Source: Corynebacterium capitovis DSM 44611
GTDB lineage: Bacteria; Actinomycetota; Actinomycetes; Mycobacteriales; Mycobacteriaceae
Assembly (NCBI RefSeq): GCF_030440535.1
Contig: NZ_CP047117.1
Location: forward strand, 620,001 to 684,000
Direction: 5' to 3'
DNA: 64,000 nt
Made by a program: the position numbers and the translations under genes. The notes beneath the pieces are model-generated. The model was not told the DNA's origin, made no database searches, and was given only the letters and a program-made list of their open reading frames with translations. Shown in pieces: positions 16,974 to 24,657 of this stretch; the stretch's first letter is position 1, and every line of letters begins with the position of its first letter.

Positions 16974-17788
16974 TGCCGGTGCGTGTCGTGGTCGATTCGT
17001 CGGCCGGGTTGCCGCAGCAGATCGCGGAGGAGCTCGACATCGCCGTCGTGGACTTGCACGTGTTAGAGGGTGCAGAGGGTGATTCAACGAGCGGGTTGTC
17101 GGCCATCGAGCTTGCCGCCGCCTATGCGAGACAGCTGGAGCGCGGAAAAGACGCGGGTGTGGTCGCGCTGCATCTGTCCAAGCACCTTTCGTCGACGTGG
17201 TCGGCGGCGGTCTCGGCCTCTGCGGTTTTTCCCGATAACGTCCGCGTGATCGACACCGATACCGCAGGCATGGCGCTCGGCGCCGCGGCCATGGCGGCAG
17301 CGTCGCTCGCCCGCGAGGGAGCGGACCTTGACGCCTGCGAGGCCATCGCGCGCTCGACCGTGGAGCGCTCCGAGACCTGGCTTTACATCAGCCAGATCGA
17401 TTCTCTGCGCAAAAGCGGCCGCTTATCGACGGGCACCGCGGTCCTATCTGCTGCCCTCCTCGCCACAAAACCGATCCTCCGCCTCAGCGGAGGCAAATTG
17501 GAGCTGGCCGGAAAGACCCGAACGCAGACCAAGGCCTTTTCCAAGCTCACCGAGCTCGTACTTGAGCGTGCGCAAGGCAAACCCGTCTTTGCTGCGGTCC
17601 AACACGCGGCCGATGCGGAAGAGGCTGCGGAGGTGTTGGCGAATACCCTGCGCCACGTTCTTCCCGAGCGTTCAAGCGTCCTAGTGGAACCCATCGTCGA
17701 GGTGATTGCTGTGCACACGGGACCGGGCGCCGTGGGGTTGTCCGTGGTGTTCCCCGCGGAGTTCGATGATCCGCTGCCGAGGTCGTAG
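16973..17788 (+). CDS. DegV family fatty-acid-binding protein
   Basis: A 271-residue DegV/FakB-type protein expected to bind a fatty acid between two domains and, in other bacteria, to present it to a kinase. The N-terminal VRVVVDSSAGLPQQIAEE, LHLSKHLSSTWSAA and the C-terminal VIAVHTGPGAVGLSV are hallmark segments. The start overlaps the gpgP stop (TAATG), so it is translationally coupled. No FakA-like kinase is seen in this window. An open frame upstream of 16973 overlaps gpgP and was discarded. Confidence 0.9.
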   Translation: MPVRVVVDSSAGLPQQIAEELDIAVVDLHVLEGAEGDSTSGLSAIELAAAYARQLERGKDAGVVALHLSKHLSSTWSAAVSASAVFPDNVRVIDTDTAGMALGAAAMAAASLAREGADLDACEAIARSTVERSETWLYISQIDSLRKSGRLSTGTAVLSAALLATKPILRLSGGKLELAGKTRTQTKAFSKLTELVLERAQGKPVFAAVQHAADAEEAAEVLANTLRHVLPERSSVLVEPIVEVIAVHTGPGAVGLSVVFPAEFDDPLPRS

Positions 17789-17789
17789 C

Positions 17790-17837
17790 TGGGGATAAAT
17801 CCCGCGACTCGGTGACGCGTCACCACGGTTATCCACA
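17790..17837 (+). promoter_or_regulatory. Two inverted DnaA boxes flanking a 14-bp palindrome, upstream of comEA
   Basis: TTATCCACA at 17829-17837 is a perfect DnaA box. TGGGGATAA at 17790-17798 is the complement of TTATCCCCA, a box with one mismatch in the opposite orientation. Between them lies the perfect palindrome GGTGACGCGTCACC (17811-17824). The cluster sits just upstream of the proposed comEA promoter; the perfect box is centred about 58 bp before the start codon. Confidence 0.5.
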
Positions 17838-17854
17838 GCGCCGCTTCCACGCTC

Positions 17855-17883
17855 TTCACTGTCTTCGCGGGGCCATTTAGCGT
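17855..17883 (+). promoter_or_regulatory. Predicted comEA promoter, leaderless type
   Basis: TTCACT (17855-17860) and TAGCGT (17878-17883) are 17 bp apart. The -10 element ends 7 nt before the ATG at 17891 and no Shine-Dalgarno is visible. Confidence 0.4.
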
Positions 17884-17890
17884 AGCCGTC

Positions 17891-18547
17891 ATGAGCGTGA
17901 CGCATCGCCTCAAAGAGCTCACTCGTCCCACCGGTGAAGAAGAGATCCTGCCCGTTGAATACCCCGTTTCGCGCTACCGTGTCGAGCCGCGCCAGGCTGT
18001 CGCGGTAGGCGGGGTAGTTCTGGCTACCGCCCTGGCGTGGGTGGGCTTGAGAGTCTACGGGTCAGCCTCGCAGACACGGCTGGAGCCAACCTGGGAAACG
18101 GCCGTGGCGACCAGCACGGCACCGAGCGACGTTGTTGTCTCGGTTGTGGGCGAAGTGGAACGCCCGGCACTCGTCACTTTAGAAAACGGGGCCCGCGTTG
18201 CCGACGCCCTCGCGAGCGCGAAACCGCTGCCCTCGGCGGACCTAGTGGCCTTAAACCAGGCTCAGCCGGTTGCCGACGGGCAGCAGATCGTGGTCCAAGC
18301 CATTGGGGCTGCACCGCCTGCTGGAGTGGCACCGACCGCCGTAGGTGCAGCACCGGGAAAAGTCTCACTCAATTCCGCTTCCTCCGAGCAACTCGTCGCG
18401 CTTCCCGGCGTGGGGGAGGCAACGGCCGCGGCGATCATTGCCCACCGTGAAACAGCCGGGCCATTTACGGCGGTAGACCAGCTGATGGACGTCAAAGGCA
18501 TCGGCCCAGCCAAGTTCGAAGCGCTGAAAGACCTTGTTGTCCCCTGA
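17891..18547 (+). CDS. comEA: ComEA-family DNA-binding protein
   Basis: A 218-residue membrane-anchored protein expected to hold double-stranded DNA outside the membrane for uptake. A cytoplasmic N-terminus of about 35 residues is followed by one transmembrane helix (about 38-57). Then come an SLBB-like domain (VVSVVGEVERPALVTLENGA), a Pro/Ala linker, and a C-terminal pair of helix-hairpin-helix motifs (VSLNSASSEQLVALPGVGEA, MDVKGIGPAKFEALKDL). It overlaps comEC by 14 nt. The corynebacterial competence role is inferred from the family. Confidence 0.93.
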   Translation: MSVTHRLKELTRPTGEEEILPVEYPVSRYRVEPRQAVAVGGVVLATALAWVGLRVYGSASQTRLEPTWETAVATSTAPSDVVVSVVGEVERPALVTLENGARVADALASAKPLPSADLVALNQAQPVADGQQIVVQAIGAAPPAGVAPTAVGAAPGKVSLNSASSEQLVALPGVGEATAAAIIAHRETAGPFTAVDQLMDVKGIGPAKFEALKDLVVP

Positions 18548-20204
18548 GCCTGCCGGCACCCGAGAGCTGCGCCTTGTCCCCGCCGGGGTGGCGGTATGGG
18601 CGGCGGCTGCGCTCGTGCTTACTACAGGCCCTGCTCCCGCCGCCCTCTGCGTGGGCACGATTGCCGTGGGCCACCTTATTGCGCGTCATGTGGGACAGGC
18701 CGTGCTTAGCGCGTGCTTGGGTACCGCATCGCTGCTCATTGCATGGTTTCGCCTTGCGACGACGCGTGCCTGGCAGTTCGCGGGGAGCATCCGGGGAACG
18801 GTTTCCGGTGCGCCCGTTGAGCTCGACAACGGCTCGGTGCTTGTTCGCGTCAGGCTGGAGGGGTACCCGGGCCCTATCACGGTTGTCACCCGTTCTGAAG
18901 TGAACGGTTTAGTTAGTGGCGCCCGCGTGAGCGCCACGGGGTCTTTCTCCGCTACCGACCAGCCCGGCACCGCCCAGGTAGTGATGAATGGCGCGGTGAC
19001 GGTTGAAGCCGGGCCTACCGGCATGGCACGCGTTGCTCAGTATGTGCGCGACACGTTTGCGGACGCGGTTTCCTTACATGTCGACGGCGCGGCGCGGGGC
19101 CTTATCCCTGGTATGACGCTGGGGGATACCTCGTTGCAAACCGTTGCCGACCGGCAGACCTACATTGCCTCGGGGTTGAGCCACCTCAGCGCCGTATCGG
19201 GCAGCAATGTAGCTGTGGTCACCGCCGCGGCCGTGTCTTGCGCAGCGTTCGCGAGGCTCGGCCTACGAGCACAAACGGGGGTCGCCGGGGTCTCGCTGAT
19301 GGTTTACGCCGTCCTGGTGGGCCCAGAGCCAAGTGTGCTGCGAGCATCCGTGATGGGTCTGGTGGCGTTGGTGGCTGTCTTGTCCTCATCGATCTCTCAG
19401 CCGATCCACGCACTGAGCCTGGCAGTGGTGGGGCTCGTCCTGGTGGATTCAAATGTGGCCGTGAGCTACGGCTTCGCTCTGTCCGTTGCAGCAACCGCAG
19501 GAATTGTTCTGGTCAGCCCGATAATCCGGGCTGCGATTCGGCGCCACCTCGGCGAAGAGACTCGGTGCCCCGACGCGTTGATAGGCGCGCTCTCGGTAGC
19601 CATTGCCGCCGACGCCGTCACCGCACCGGTCGTCGCGTGCATGACGGGACGGGTCTCTCTCGTTGCCGTCGCCGCTAACCTCCTTGTTACTCCGGTTGTC
19701 GCACCGGTGACCGTTCTTGGCTTGCTGGCGGCGCTTCTCGCCCTCGTACCGGGCGGCGCGGAAACCCTTGTCCTGTGGGTCACGGAACCCCTTGCGGCCT
19801 GGATCGCCGGCGTCGCACACGTCTTGTCAGCGTCCCCCTCTGCCACGGTGTCCACCGGGCCCGTGACTGCGGCCGTCATCTACGGCTGGATCCTCACTGG
19901 GGTGGTGGGTGGGCGACCTCGTCTGACGCTCGCCGCGATCACAACCGCCGCGGTGATCGCTTTCGCGCCCGCAGGACAGCGGGGTGTCGACCTTGATACG
20001 TTGACGGCGCACGTCGTTGCCACGGAAGAAGAGATCGACCCAGTTCCCACGTCCGCGCAGCTCGTCGTTGTCCTTGAACGTGGCCCGCCGCATGCACGGC
20101 CCGTTCGCACCGCAGGGGGCGTCCCTGTCTTGTACCCAAACAGGGATGGCCGCGTGCGCGTCCTTCCCGACGGCACCCAGCGGTCCGTCACGGCGGGGTT
20201 CTAG
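18534..20204 (+). CDS. comEC: ComEC/Rec2-family DNA uptake channel protein
   Basis: A 556-residue polytopic membrane protein. After two or three N-terminal helices comes the extracytoplasmic OB-like region (about 70-170) and then the Competence domain with GLSHLSAVSGSNVAVV, the signature of the channel, and many further helices. The metallo-beta-lactamase domain found at the C-terminus of Bacillus ComEC is absent; only about 60 residues follow the last helix. The start is TTG 18534 (or 18537) inside comEA, so translation is coupled. It should move single-stranded DNA across the membrane together with ComEA. Confidence 0.92.
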   Translation: MLSPEPAGTRELRLVPAGVAVWAAAALVLTTGPAPAALCVGTIAVGHLIARHVGQAVLSACLGTASLLIAWFRLATTRAWQFAGSIRGTVSGAPVELDNGSVLVRVRLEGYPGPITVVTRSEVNGLVSGARVSATGSFSATDQPGTAQVVMNGAVTVEAGPTGMARVAQYVRDTFADAVSLHVDGAARGLIPGMTLGDTSLQTVADRQTYIASGLSHLSAVSGSNVAVVTAAAVSCAAFARLGLRAQTGVAGVSLMVYAVLVGPEPSVLRASVMGLVALVAVLSSSISQPIHALSLAVVGLVLVDSNVAVSYGFALSVAATAGIVLVSPIIRAAIRRHLGEETRCPDALIGALSVAIAADAVTAPVVACMTGRVSLVAVAANLLVTPVVAPVTVLGLLAALLALVPGGAETLVLWVTEPLAAWIAGVAHVLSASPSATVSTGPVTAAVIYGWILTGVVGGRPRLTLAAITTAAVIAFAPAGQRGVDLDTLTAHVVATEEEIDPVPTSAQLVVVLERGPPHARPVRTAGGVPVLYPNRDGRVRVLPDGTQRSVTAGF

Positions 20205-20217
20205 GAGGAGCTCTAGG

Positions 20218-21156
20218 ATGGTCCGCATGGTCAATCCTGTTCACCTCGTCCTCGGTGAGGACGAGTTCCTTGCCGAACGTGCCACGCGCGCGATCGTCGC
20301 CGAAGTGGGTGAGGACGCCGAGCTGACGACGCTGCGCGCCGGTGAGGTGACCGAAGGTGAATTGCTCATGGCCACCAGCCCGTCATTGTTCGCGGAAGAA
20401 CGCATCGTGCTGGTTAAGAAGGCAGAGCTAGCGGGGAAAGAGCCGACGGAACTCCTCCTGCGCGCCGCGGCGTCTCCCGCCCCCGGGATGACGCTCATCA
20501 TCGAGCACACGGGCGGGGGGCGGCAAAAGGCCGCGGTGACGAAATTCCGCAAGGTGGCGGAGGTCCACCCCGCTGACTCCCTGCGCGATCGGGACCGGCA
20601 TACGTGGCTGGCCAACGAGTTCCGCCGCCACGGTGCGCGGCCGACTCCCGATGTCGTCGCTGCGGTGTTGGAGTCGGTTGGCTCGGATCTGCGCGAACTC
20701 GCCGCAGCCACCGAACAACTGGTGTCGGACACGGATGGGGACATCACTGTTGCGAGCGTGCGCGCGTATTACTCGGGTGTTGCTGAGGTCTCCGGCTTTG
20801 ATATCGCGGAGCAGGCGGTGGCGGGGCGAGCTGACAAGGCGCTGGCGTCGACGCGCCGGGCACTCCAGCTGGGCGTGAGCCCGGTGGCAATCGCAGCAGC
20901 GTTGGCGATGAAAGTTGGTGACATAGCTCGCCTCTACAACTCCCGGGGCAACCCCGACCAGCTAGCGCGCACGCTGGGGATGCACCCGTTTGCCGCCAAG
21001 AAGGCCATGCAGGTCGCGCGCGGTTGGTCGGGCGACGCTGTGTCGGAGGCCGTCATTCTGATTGCGGACCTCGACGCAGAGGTCAAAGGGCAGGGTGGCG
21101 AGCCCGGGTTTGCGATTGAAAACGCCGTGCGTCGCATCGCGGAGTTGGCGCGCTAA
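20218..21156 (+). CDS. holA: DNA polymerase III subunit delta
   Basis: A 312-residue clamp-loader subunit that opens the beta sliding clamp. The N-terminus VNPVHLVLGEDEFLAERATR, the FAEERIVLVKKAEL segment and the C-terminal LYNSRGNPDQLARTLGMHPF are characteristic. ATG 20218 is 7 nt after AGGAGGAG, which overlaps the comEC stop; the frame is open further upstream inside comEC but lacks family similarity there. The comEA-comEC-holA order is common in Actinobacteria and usually continues into rpsT. Here the polysaccharide locus intervenes. Confidence 0.94.
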   Translation: MVRMVNPVHLVLGEDEFLAERATRAIVAEVGEDAELTTLRAGEVTEGELLMATSPSLFAEERIVLVKKAELAGKEPTELLLRAAASPAPGMTLIIEHTGGGRQKAAVTKFRKVAEVHPADSLRDRDRHTWLANEFRRHGARPTPDVVAAVLESVGSDLRELAAATEQLVSDTDGDITVASVRAYYSGVAEVSGFDIAEQAVAGRADKALASTRRALQLGVSPVAIAAALAMKVGDIARLYNSRGNPDQLARTLGMHPFAAKKAMQVARGWSGDAVSEAVILIADLDAEVKGQGGEPGFAIENAVRRIAELAR

Positions 21157-21174
21157 CGCTTCTGGCGGCGGTGC

Positions 21175-21180
21175 TAGGTT
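21175..21180 (+). promoter_or_regulatory. -10 element of the ankyrin gene, leaderless type
   Basis: TAGGTT ends 7 nt before the GTG at 21188 and there is no Shine-Dalgarno. No good -35 is visible. Confidence 0.35.
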
Positions 21181-21187
21181 TAACCGC

Positions 21188-21583
21188 GTGAACGATACTT
21201 CCCAGGTGCCGGAGGACGTCCAGGAGTTTGCCCGTAAGTTGTTTGATTTCGCGCGCGCGGGCGACAACACCCTGCTTGACTACGTTGACCAAGGTGTGGA
21301 CGTGAACCTGTCAAACCAGGACGGCAATACCTTTGTCATGCTTGCTGCTTACGCGGGCCACGCGGACCTGGTTCGGGGTCTTGTGGGGCGTGGTGCGGAC
21401 GTCGATAAGCTGAATGCGCGCGGACAATCGCCGCTGGCGGGGGCGATTTTCAAGAAGGAAGATGCCGTGATCGACGAACTGCGCGCCGCTGGGGCCGACC
21501 CTAGGGCCGGGCACCCCGATGCGATTGCGACGGCGCAGATGTTCGGTCGTGCCGACCTCGCCGAGGAATTGTCGGGTGATTAG
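21188..21583 (+). CDS. Small ankyrin-repeat protein
   Basis: A 131-residue soluble protein with about three ankyrin repeats: ARAGDNTLLDYVDQGVDVNL, GNTFVMLAAYAGHADLVRGL and GQSPLAGAIFKKEDAVIDEL. Such repeats mediate protein contacts; the partner is unknown. GTG 21188 is used because a -10 hexamer lies 7 nt upstream; the open frame further left lies within holA. The stop overlaps the start of the following LysE-type gene by 8 nt, so the two are coupled, but no functional link is evident. Confidence 0.85.
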   Translation: MNDTSQVPEDVQEFARKLFDFARAGDNTLLDYVDQGVDVNLSNQDGNTFVMLAAYAGHADLVRGLVGRGADVDKLNARGQSPLAGAIFKKEDAVIDELRAAGADPRAGHPDAIATAQMFGRADLAEELSGD

Positions 21584-22268
21584 TCCGACCGGTCTGGCGG
21601 TCATCGTTGGGTTGAATCTCATGGGCGCGGCCACCCCTGGTCCAGACATCATTTTGATCACGCGGATGGCGACGATGTCGCGTCGCCACGCGTGGGCGGC
21701 CACGCTGGGCGTTCAATCGGGTGTCATCCTGTGGTGCACGCTCACTGTGTTCGGGGCCGCGGCCCTGCTCACTGCCTTTCCGTGGACTCTTGCGGCGATC
21801 CAGCTCGTGGGCGGGGCGTACCTCGTTTGGATGGGGGTTGCGAACGTGCGCCAGGGCGTCGCGAGCGTGGGTCACCCGCCGGTTGATGACGCGGAGGGTT
21901 CGGGAAGGCTCGGCAGTGTTCGGCGCAGCTTCTTCATGGGCTTGTCCACGAACCTTGCCAACCCGAAAATTGCCGTCGCACTCTCGGCGATGATCGCACC
22001 GCTGCTGCCCGCGCACCCGTCGGTCGGGACAGCGGTCGTGGTCATCCTGGCCCTGTGGGCGAGCTCGTTCGCTCTGTTTGGGCTGCTCGCCCAAGTCGTA
22101 TCCACTCATTCAGTCAGGCGCCGGTTGCTGCGGGCGGGCCCGCTTATCGACGTGGGTGCGGGTGTATTTTTCGCGGTCGTCGGCGTTTTACTTATAACCC
22201 GGGGGTTGCCACCCTTACCTGAAGCGGTTGTGAAGCCAGCCCGCAGAGCGTTAATACCCTATAGTTGA
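21576..22268 (+). CDS. LysE/RhtB family amino-acid exporter
   Basis: A 230-residue inner-membrane protein with about six transmembrane helices and the family motif GAATPGPDIILITRMATMSR near residues 14-33. Members export lysine, threonine, homoserine or related compounds. GTG 21576 lies inside the end of the ankyrin gene and follows GAGGAA at 7 nt. A homologue next to holA is what I recall from C. glutamicum, so this gene probably marks the last conserved backbone gene before the polysaccharide locus. Confidence 0.88.
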   Translation: MISPTGLAVIVGLNLMGAATPGPDIILITRMATMSRRHAWAATLGVQSGVILWCTLTVFGAAALLTAFPWTLAAIQLVGGAYLVWMGVANVRQGVASVGHPPVDDAEGSGRLGSVRRSFFMGLSTNLANPKIAVALSAMIAPLLPAHPSVGTAVVVILALWASSFALFGLLAQVVSTHSVRRRLLRAGPLIDVGAGVFFAVVGVLLITRGLPPLPEAVVKPARRALIPYS

Positions 22269-22397
22269 AAAAAACCTTAAAAAATTAAACCTTTCCGGAA
22301 AGCGCCTTTGCGCATATTCTGATGTAGCAGTTGTTCTTCTGCAGCAGAGCCAGACCCGCCTCCGCGTCCCACGCGCCCACTCACCGATCGGAGACAG
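22269..22397 (+). promoter_or_regulatory. AT-rich upstream region of the polysaccharide locus
   Basis: These 129 bp contain an A-rich start (AAAAAAACCTTAAAAAATTAAA), the palindrome CTTTCCGGAAAG (22291-22302), a GCGC-CTTT-GCGC hairpin (22302-22313) and TATTCT (22315-22320), a possible -10 element. They could serve as the terminator region of the exporter gene and the promoter of the glycosyltransferase. A leader of about 70 nt would result. Confidence 0.35.
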
Positions 22398-23543
22398 GTG
22401 AATATTCTTTCAGTCAATGCGGGCTCCGCAGTTTCGGGAGCAGAACGCGTCCTATTTGACCTTCTGGGCCACGAAACAGCCCGGGGGAAAACCATCACGT
22501 TGGCCTGCCCGCGTGGCGCGATTACTGGCCAGATACCAGATGGCGTCTCCCACCTCGCCATCCCTCATCAAATTCCCAACGCGGATCCGGGCGCTCGTAC
22601 TATTGCTAAAGTCCTGCGCACGGCAACAATTCCCGCCACGTGGATCGCGACGTCGCTGACACTGGCTCGGGCAGCCCGCTCCGCCGACCTAGTTTTGGTC
22701 AATTCGACCTTCGGGCTTCCCGCTGTTGCTCTTGCCTCCGCACTGCTGAGGGCGCGGCGCATCCAGCCGCCGCGCGTTGTCTGGCTTGCGCACGATACGG
22801 TTGTCAAACCCAAGCAAAAGATTGCTGCCCGGATGGGCGCGTCGGCCGTTGACACCGTCGTGGCCGTGTCCGAACCGACAGCCGCGGCCGTTCGGCCATG
22901 GTTCCGCAACGTCGTCGTGCGAACAAACGGAGTTGACATCCCCGGCCCCGAGTTCTTTCAGCGCAGGCAGGCGGAGCTGGCCAGCCATGAGGGCACTCCG
23001 GTCGTCGGGATGCTAGCGGCGATCACCGAGTGGAAGGCACAGGACGTCTTCGTCCAGGCGGCCGCTGATCTGGTGGCCGAAGGCGTCGACGTCCGCGTCG
23101 AGCTGGCGGGGGCTGTGTTTCCTGGTTCCGAGAACTACGGCGCGTCCCTCCGCGCACTCGTCAACGACCTCGGCATGGCGGAGAAAGTTCACTTTCTCGG
23201 CCACGTCAGCCCAGATGATGTCCTCGCGCGCTGGGACGTGCTCGTCTCGCCCTCTCGGCTTCCGGAGGCGGGGCCACTCGGGGTGCTTGAGGCCTTGGCC
23301 CACAGAGTGCCGGTCATCGCTACGGCGCTTGGGGGGACCCTCGACTACCTTCGCGACAACAGAGGGATTTTGATTCCGCCCGACCGTACCGCGGATCTCA
23401 CCCGAGCCCTACGAGAATTACTCAGCAACAGCGATAAGGCACAAGCCCTGAGCGATGCCGGCTTCGACGCCGCGCAGAAGTATTACGACAAACGACAAAC
23501 CATTCCGAGCATGTGGGAGGCGATCCGTGGAAGCGCTCAGTAG
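22398..23543 (+). CDS. GT4-family glycosyltransferase
   Basis: A 381-residue retaining glycosyltransferase with the GT-B fold. The N-terminal acceptor domain begins NILSVNAGSAVSGAERVLFD. The C-terminal donor domain carries GMLAAITEWKAQDVFVQAA, FLGHVSPDDVLARWD and the E-x7-E type segment EAGPLGVLEALAHRVPVIA. It probably adds one sugar of the polysaccharide repeat unit on the cytoplasmic face. GTG 22398 is close behind GGAGA (4 nt spacing, slightly short). Its 3' end overlaps the next gene by 17 nt, so the two are coupled. Confidence 0.9.
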   Translation: MNILSVNAGSAVSGAERVLFDLLGHETARGKTITLACPRGAITGQIPDGVSHLAIPHQIPNADPGARTIAKVLRTATIPATWIATSLTLARAARSADLVLVNSTFGLPAVALASALLRARRIQPPRVVWLAHDTVVKPKQKIAARMGASAVDTVVAVSEPTAAAVRPWFRNVVVRTNGVDIPGPEFFQRRQAELASHEGTPVVGMLAAITEWKAQDVFVQAAADLVAEGVDVRVELAGAVFPGSENYGASLRALVNDLGMAEKVHFLGHVSPDDVLARWDVLVSPSRLPEAGPLGVLEALAHRVPVIATALGGTLDYLRDNRGILIPPDRTADLTRALRELLSNSDKAQALSDAGFDAAQKYYDKRQTIPSMWEAIRGSAQ

Positions 23544-24648
23544 ACGCCGTGGAAAAGCATGGTGGGTGACTGCGACGTACGCGGTCGTCGGTTCCATCGC
23601 GACGCTCGCGATGGTGACTTCCATGACGCCCAAAGTGGCGGTGGGGGATAACTTACCCACGGCTACAGCGTGCGGTTCGTACGGCATTGCGGCCTCCGCA
23701 GACTGGGCCCGGAAAACAACCGACGAGGTGCAGCAGACCTACGCACTGGCGCGCGGCGTCGGTGCCTGCGGCGTGCGCATCAGCGTGGCCTGGCCCGATA
23801 TCGAGCCGCGGCGCGGAGCCTACTCGTGGGAAAACCTGGACGCACTTATCAACGGCGCCACCGCCGCCGGAGTCGAGCCCATGCTCGCACTCTACGCCGC
23901 CCCGGACTGGGCGCTCGCGGCCCACGACGCCACGCCGTCGGGTTCGTCCGGGTCGTCGAGTAACCCGTCACGAGGGTCGTCTACAAACGAGGGCTTTGCG
24001 GCGGATTTCGGCTCCTTTGCCGCCGCGGTTGCGTCACGATATGCGCAGGTGGTGAACGCCTACGAGGTGTGGAACGAGCCCAACGTGTCGCGCTTCTGGC
24101 CATCGCCCAGTATCGATGAATACGCAACCCTGCTTCAAGCGACCTACCCGCGGATTCATGCCGCTGATTCCACGGCGACAGTCGTCAGCGCAGGCCTCGC
24201 GCCGACGGCGGACACGTCTAATTCTATCTCGCCTGTGAAATTTACCCGTGGTTTGTATGAGCGGGGCGCGCAGCGCTACTTCGATGTGATGGGCATCCAC
24301 CCGTACACGTGGAATGACCCGCCGGAGGACCGTCTCAGGTTCCTGAATGTCGACGAGCTGGAGGGGACTATGAACGAGTTCGGCGATACCTCGAAGCAAA
24401 TGTGGGTGACTGAATACGGCGCTCCGTCGGGCGGGCTGGGTGGTCTGACGCAGACGGAGCAGTGGGAAATCATCCAGTGGGGGATTGGTGAGGCTGCCCG
24501 GCACCCGCGGATCGGGCGGTTTTACATCTATACCCTGCAGGACTACCCGCTTGGGCTCACGAACCCAGAAAGCTACTTTGGTCTTTACACTAGCCAAGGT
24601 AAGCCGAAAATTGCGGCAAACGAACTGCGAGCCCAGGCGGTGTCTTAG
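23527..24648 (+). CDS. Membrane-anchored clan GH-A glycoside hydrolase (GH39/PslG-like)
   Basis: A 373-residue extracytoplasmic hydrolase. A short basic N-terminus and one hydrophobic helix (about residues 12-33) serve as signal or anchor. A (beta/alpha)8 catalytic domain follows, with the acid/base E184 in VWNEPN and the nucleophile E296 in WVTEYGAP. A Ser/Gly-rich insertion lies at about 137-153. GTG 23527 has GGGAGG 6 nt upstream and lies inside the end of the glycosyltransferase gene. Related enzymes such as PslG trim exopolysaccharide or lipid-linked oligosaccharide during export, which fits this locus. The exact GH family needs a search. Confidence 0.82.
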   Translation: MEALSRRRGKAWWVTATYAVVGSIATLAMVTSMTPKVAVGDNLPTATACGSYGIAASADWARKTTDEVQQTYALARGVGACGVRISVAWPDIEPRRGAYSWENLDALINGATAAGVEPMLALYAAPDWALAAHDATPSGSSGSSSNPSRGSSTNEGFAADFGSFAAAVASRYAQVVNAYEVWNEPNVSRFWPSPSIDEYATLLQATYPRIHAADSTATVVSAGLAPTADTSNSISPVKFTRGLYERGAQRYFDVMGIHPYTWNDPPEDRLRFLNVDELEGTMNEFGDTSKQMWVTEYGAPSGGLGGLTQTEQWEIIQWGIGEAARHPRIGRFYIYTLQDYPLGLTNPESYFGLYTSQGKPKIAANELRAQAVS

Positions 24649-24657
24649 GAGTTCTCC

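Noticed and set aside
17811-17824. Palindrome GGTGACGCGTCACC read as a GlxR site
   Set aside because: The arms GTGA and TCAC are separated by 4 nt, not the 6 nt of the GlxR consensus; kept only as an unassigned palindrome.
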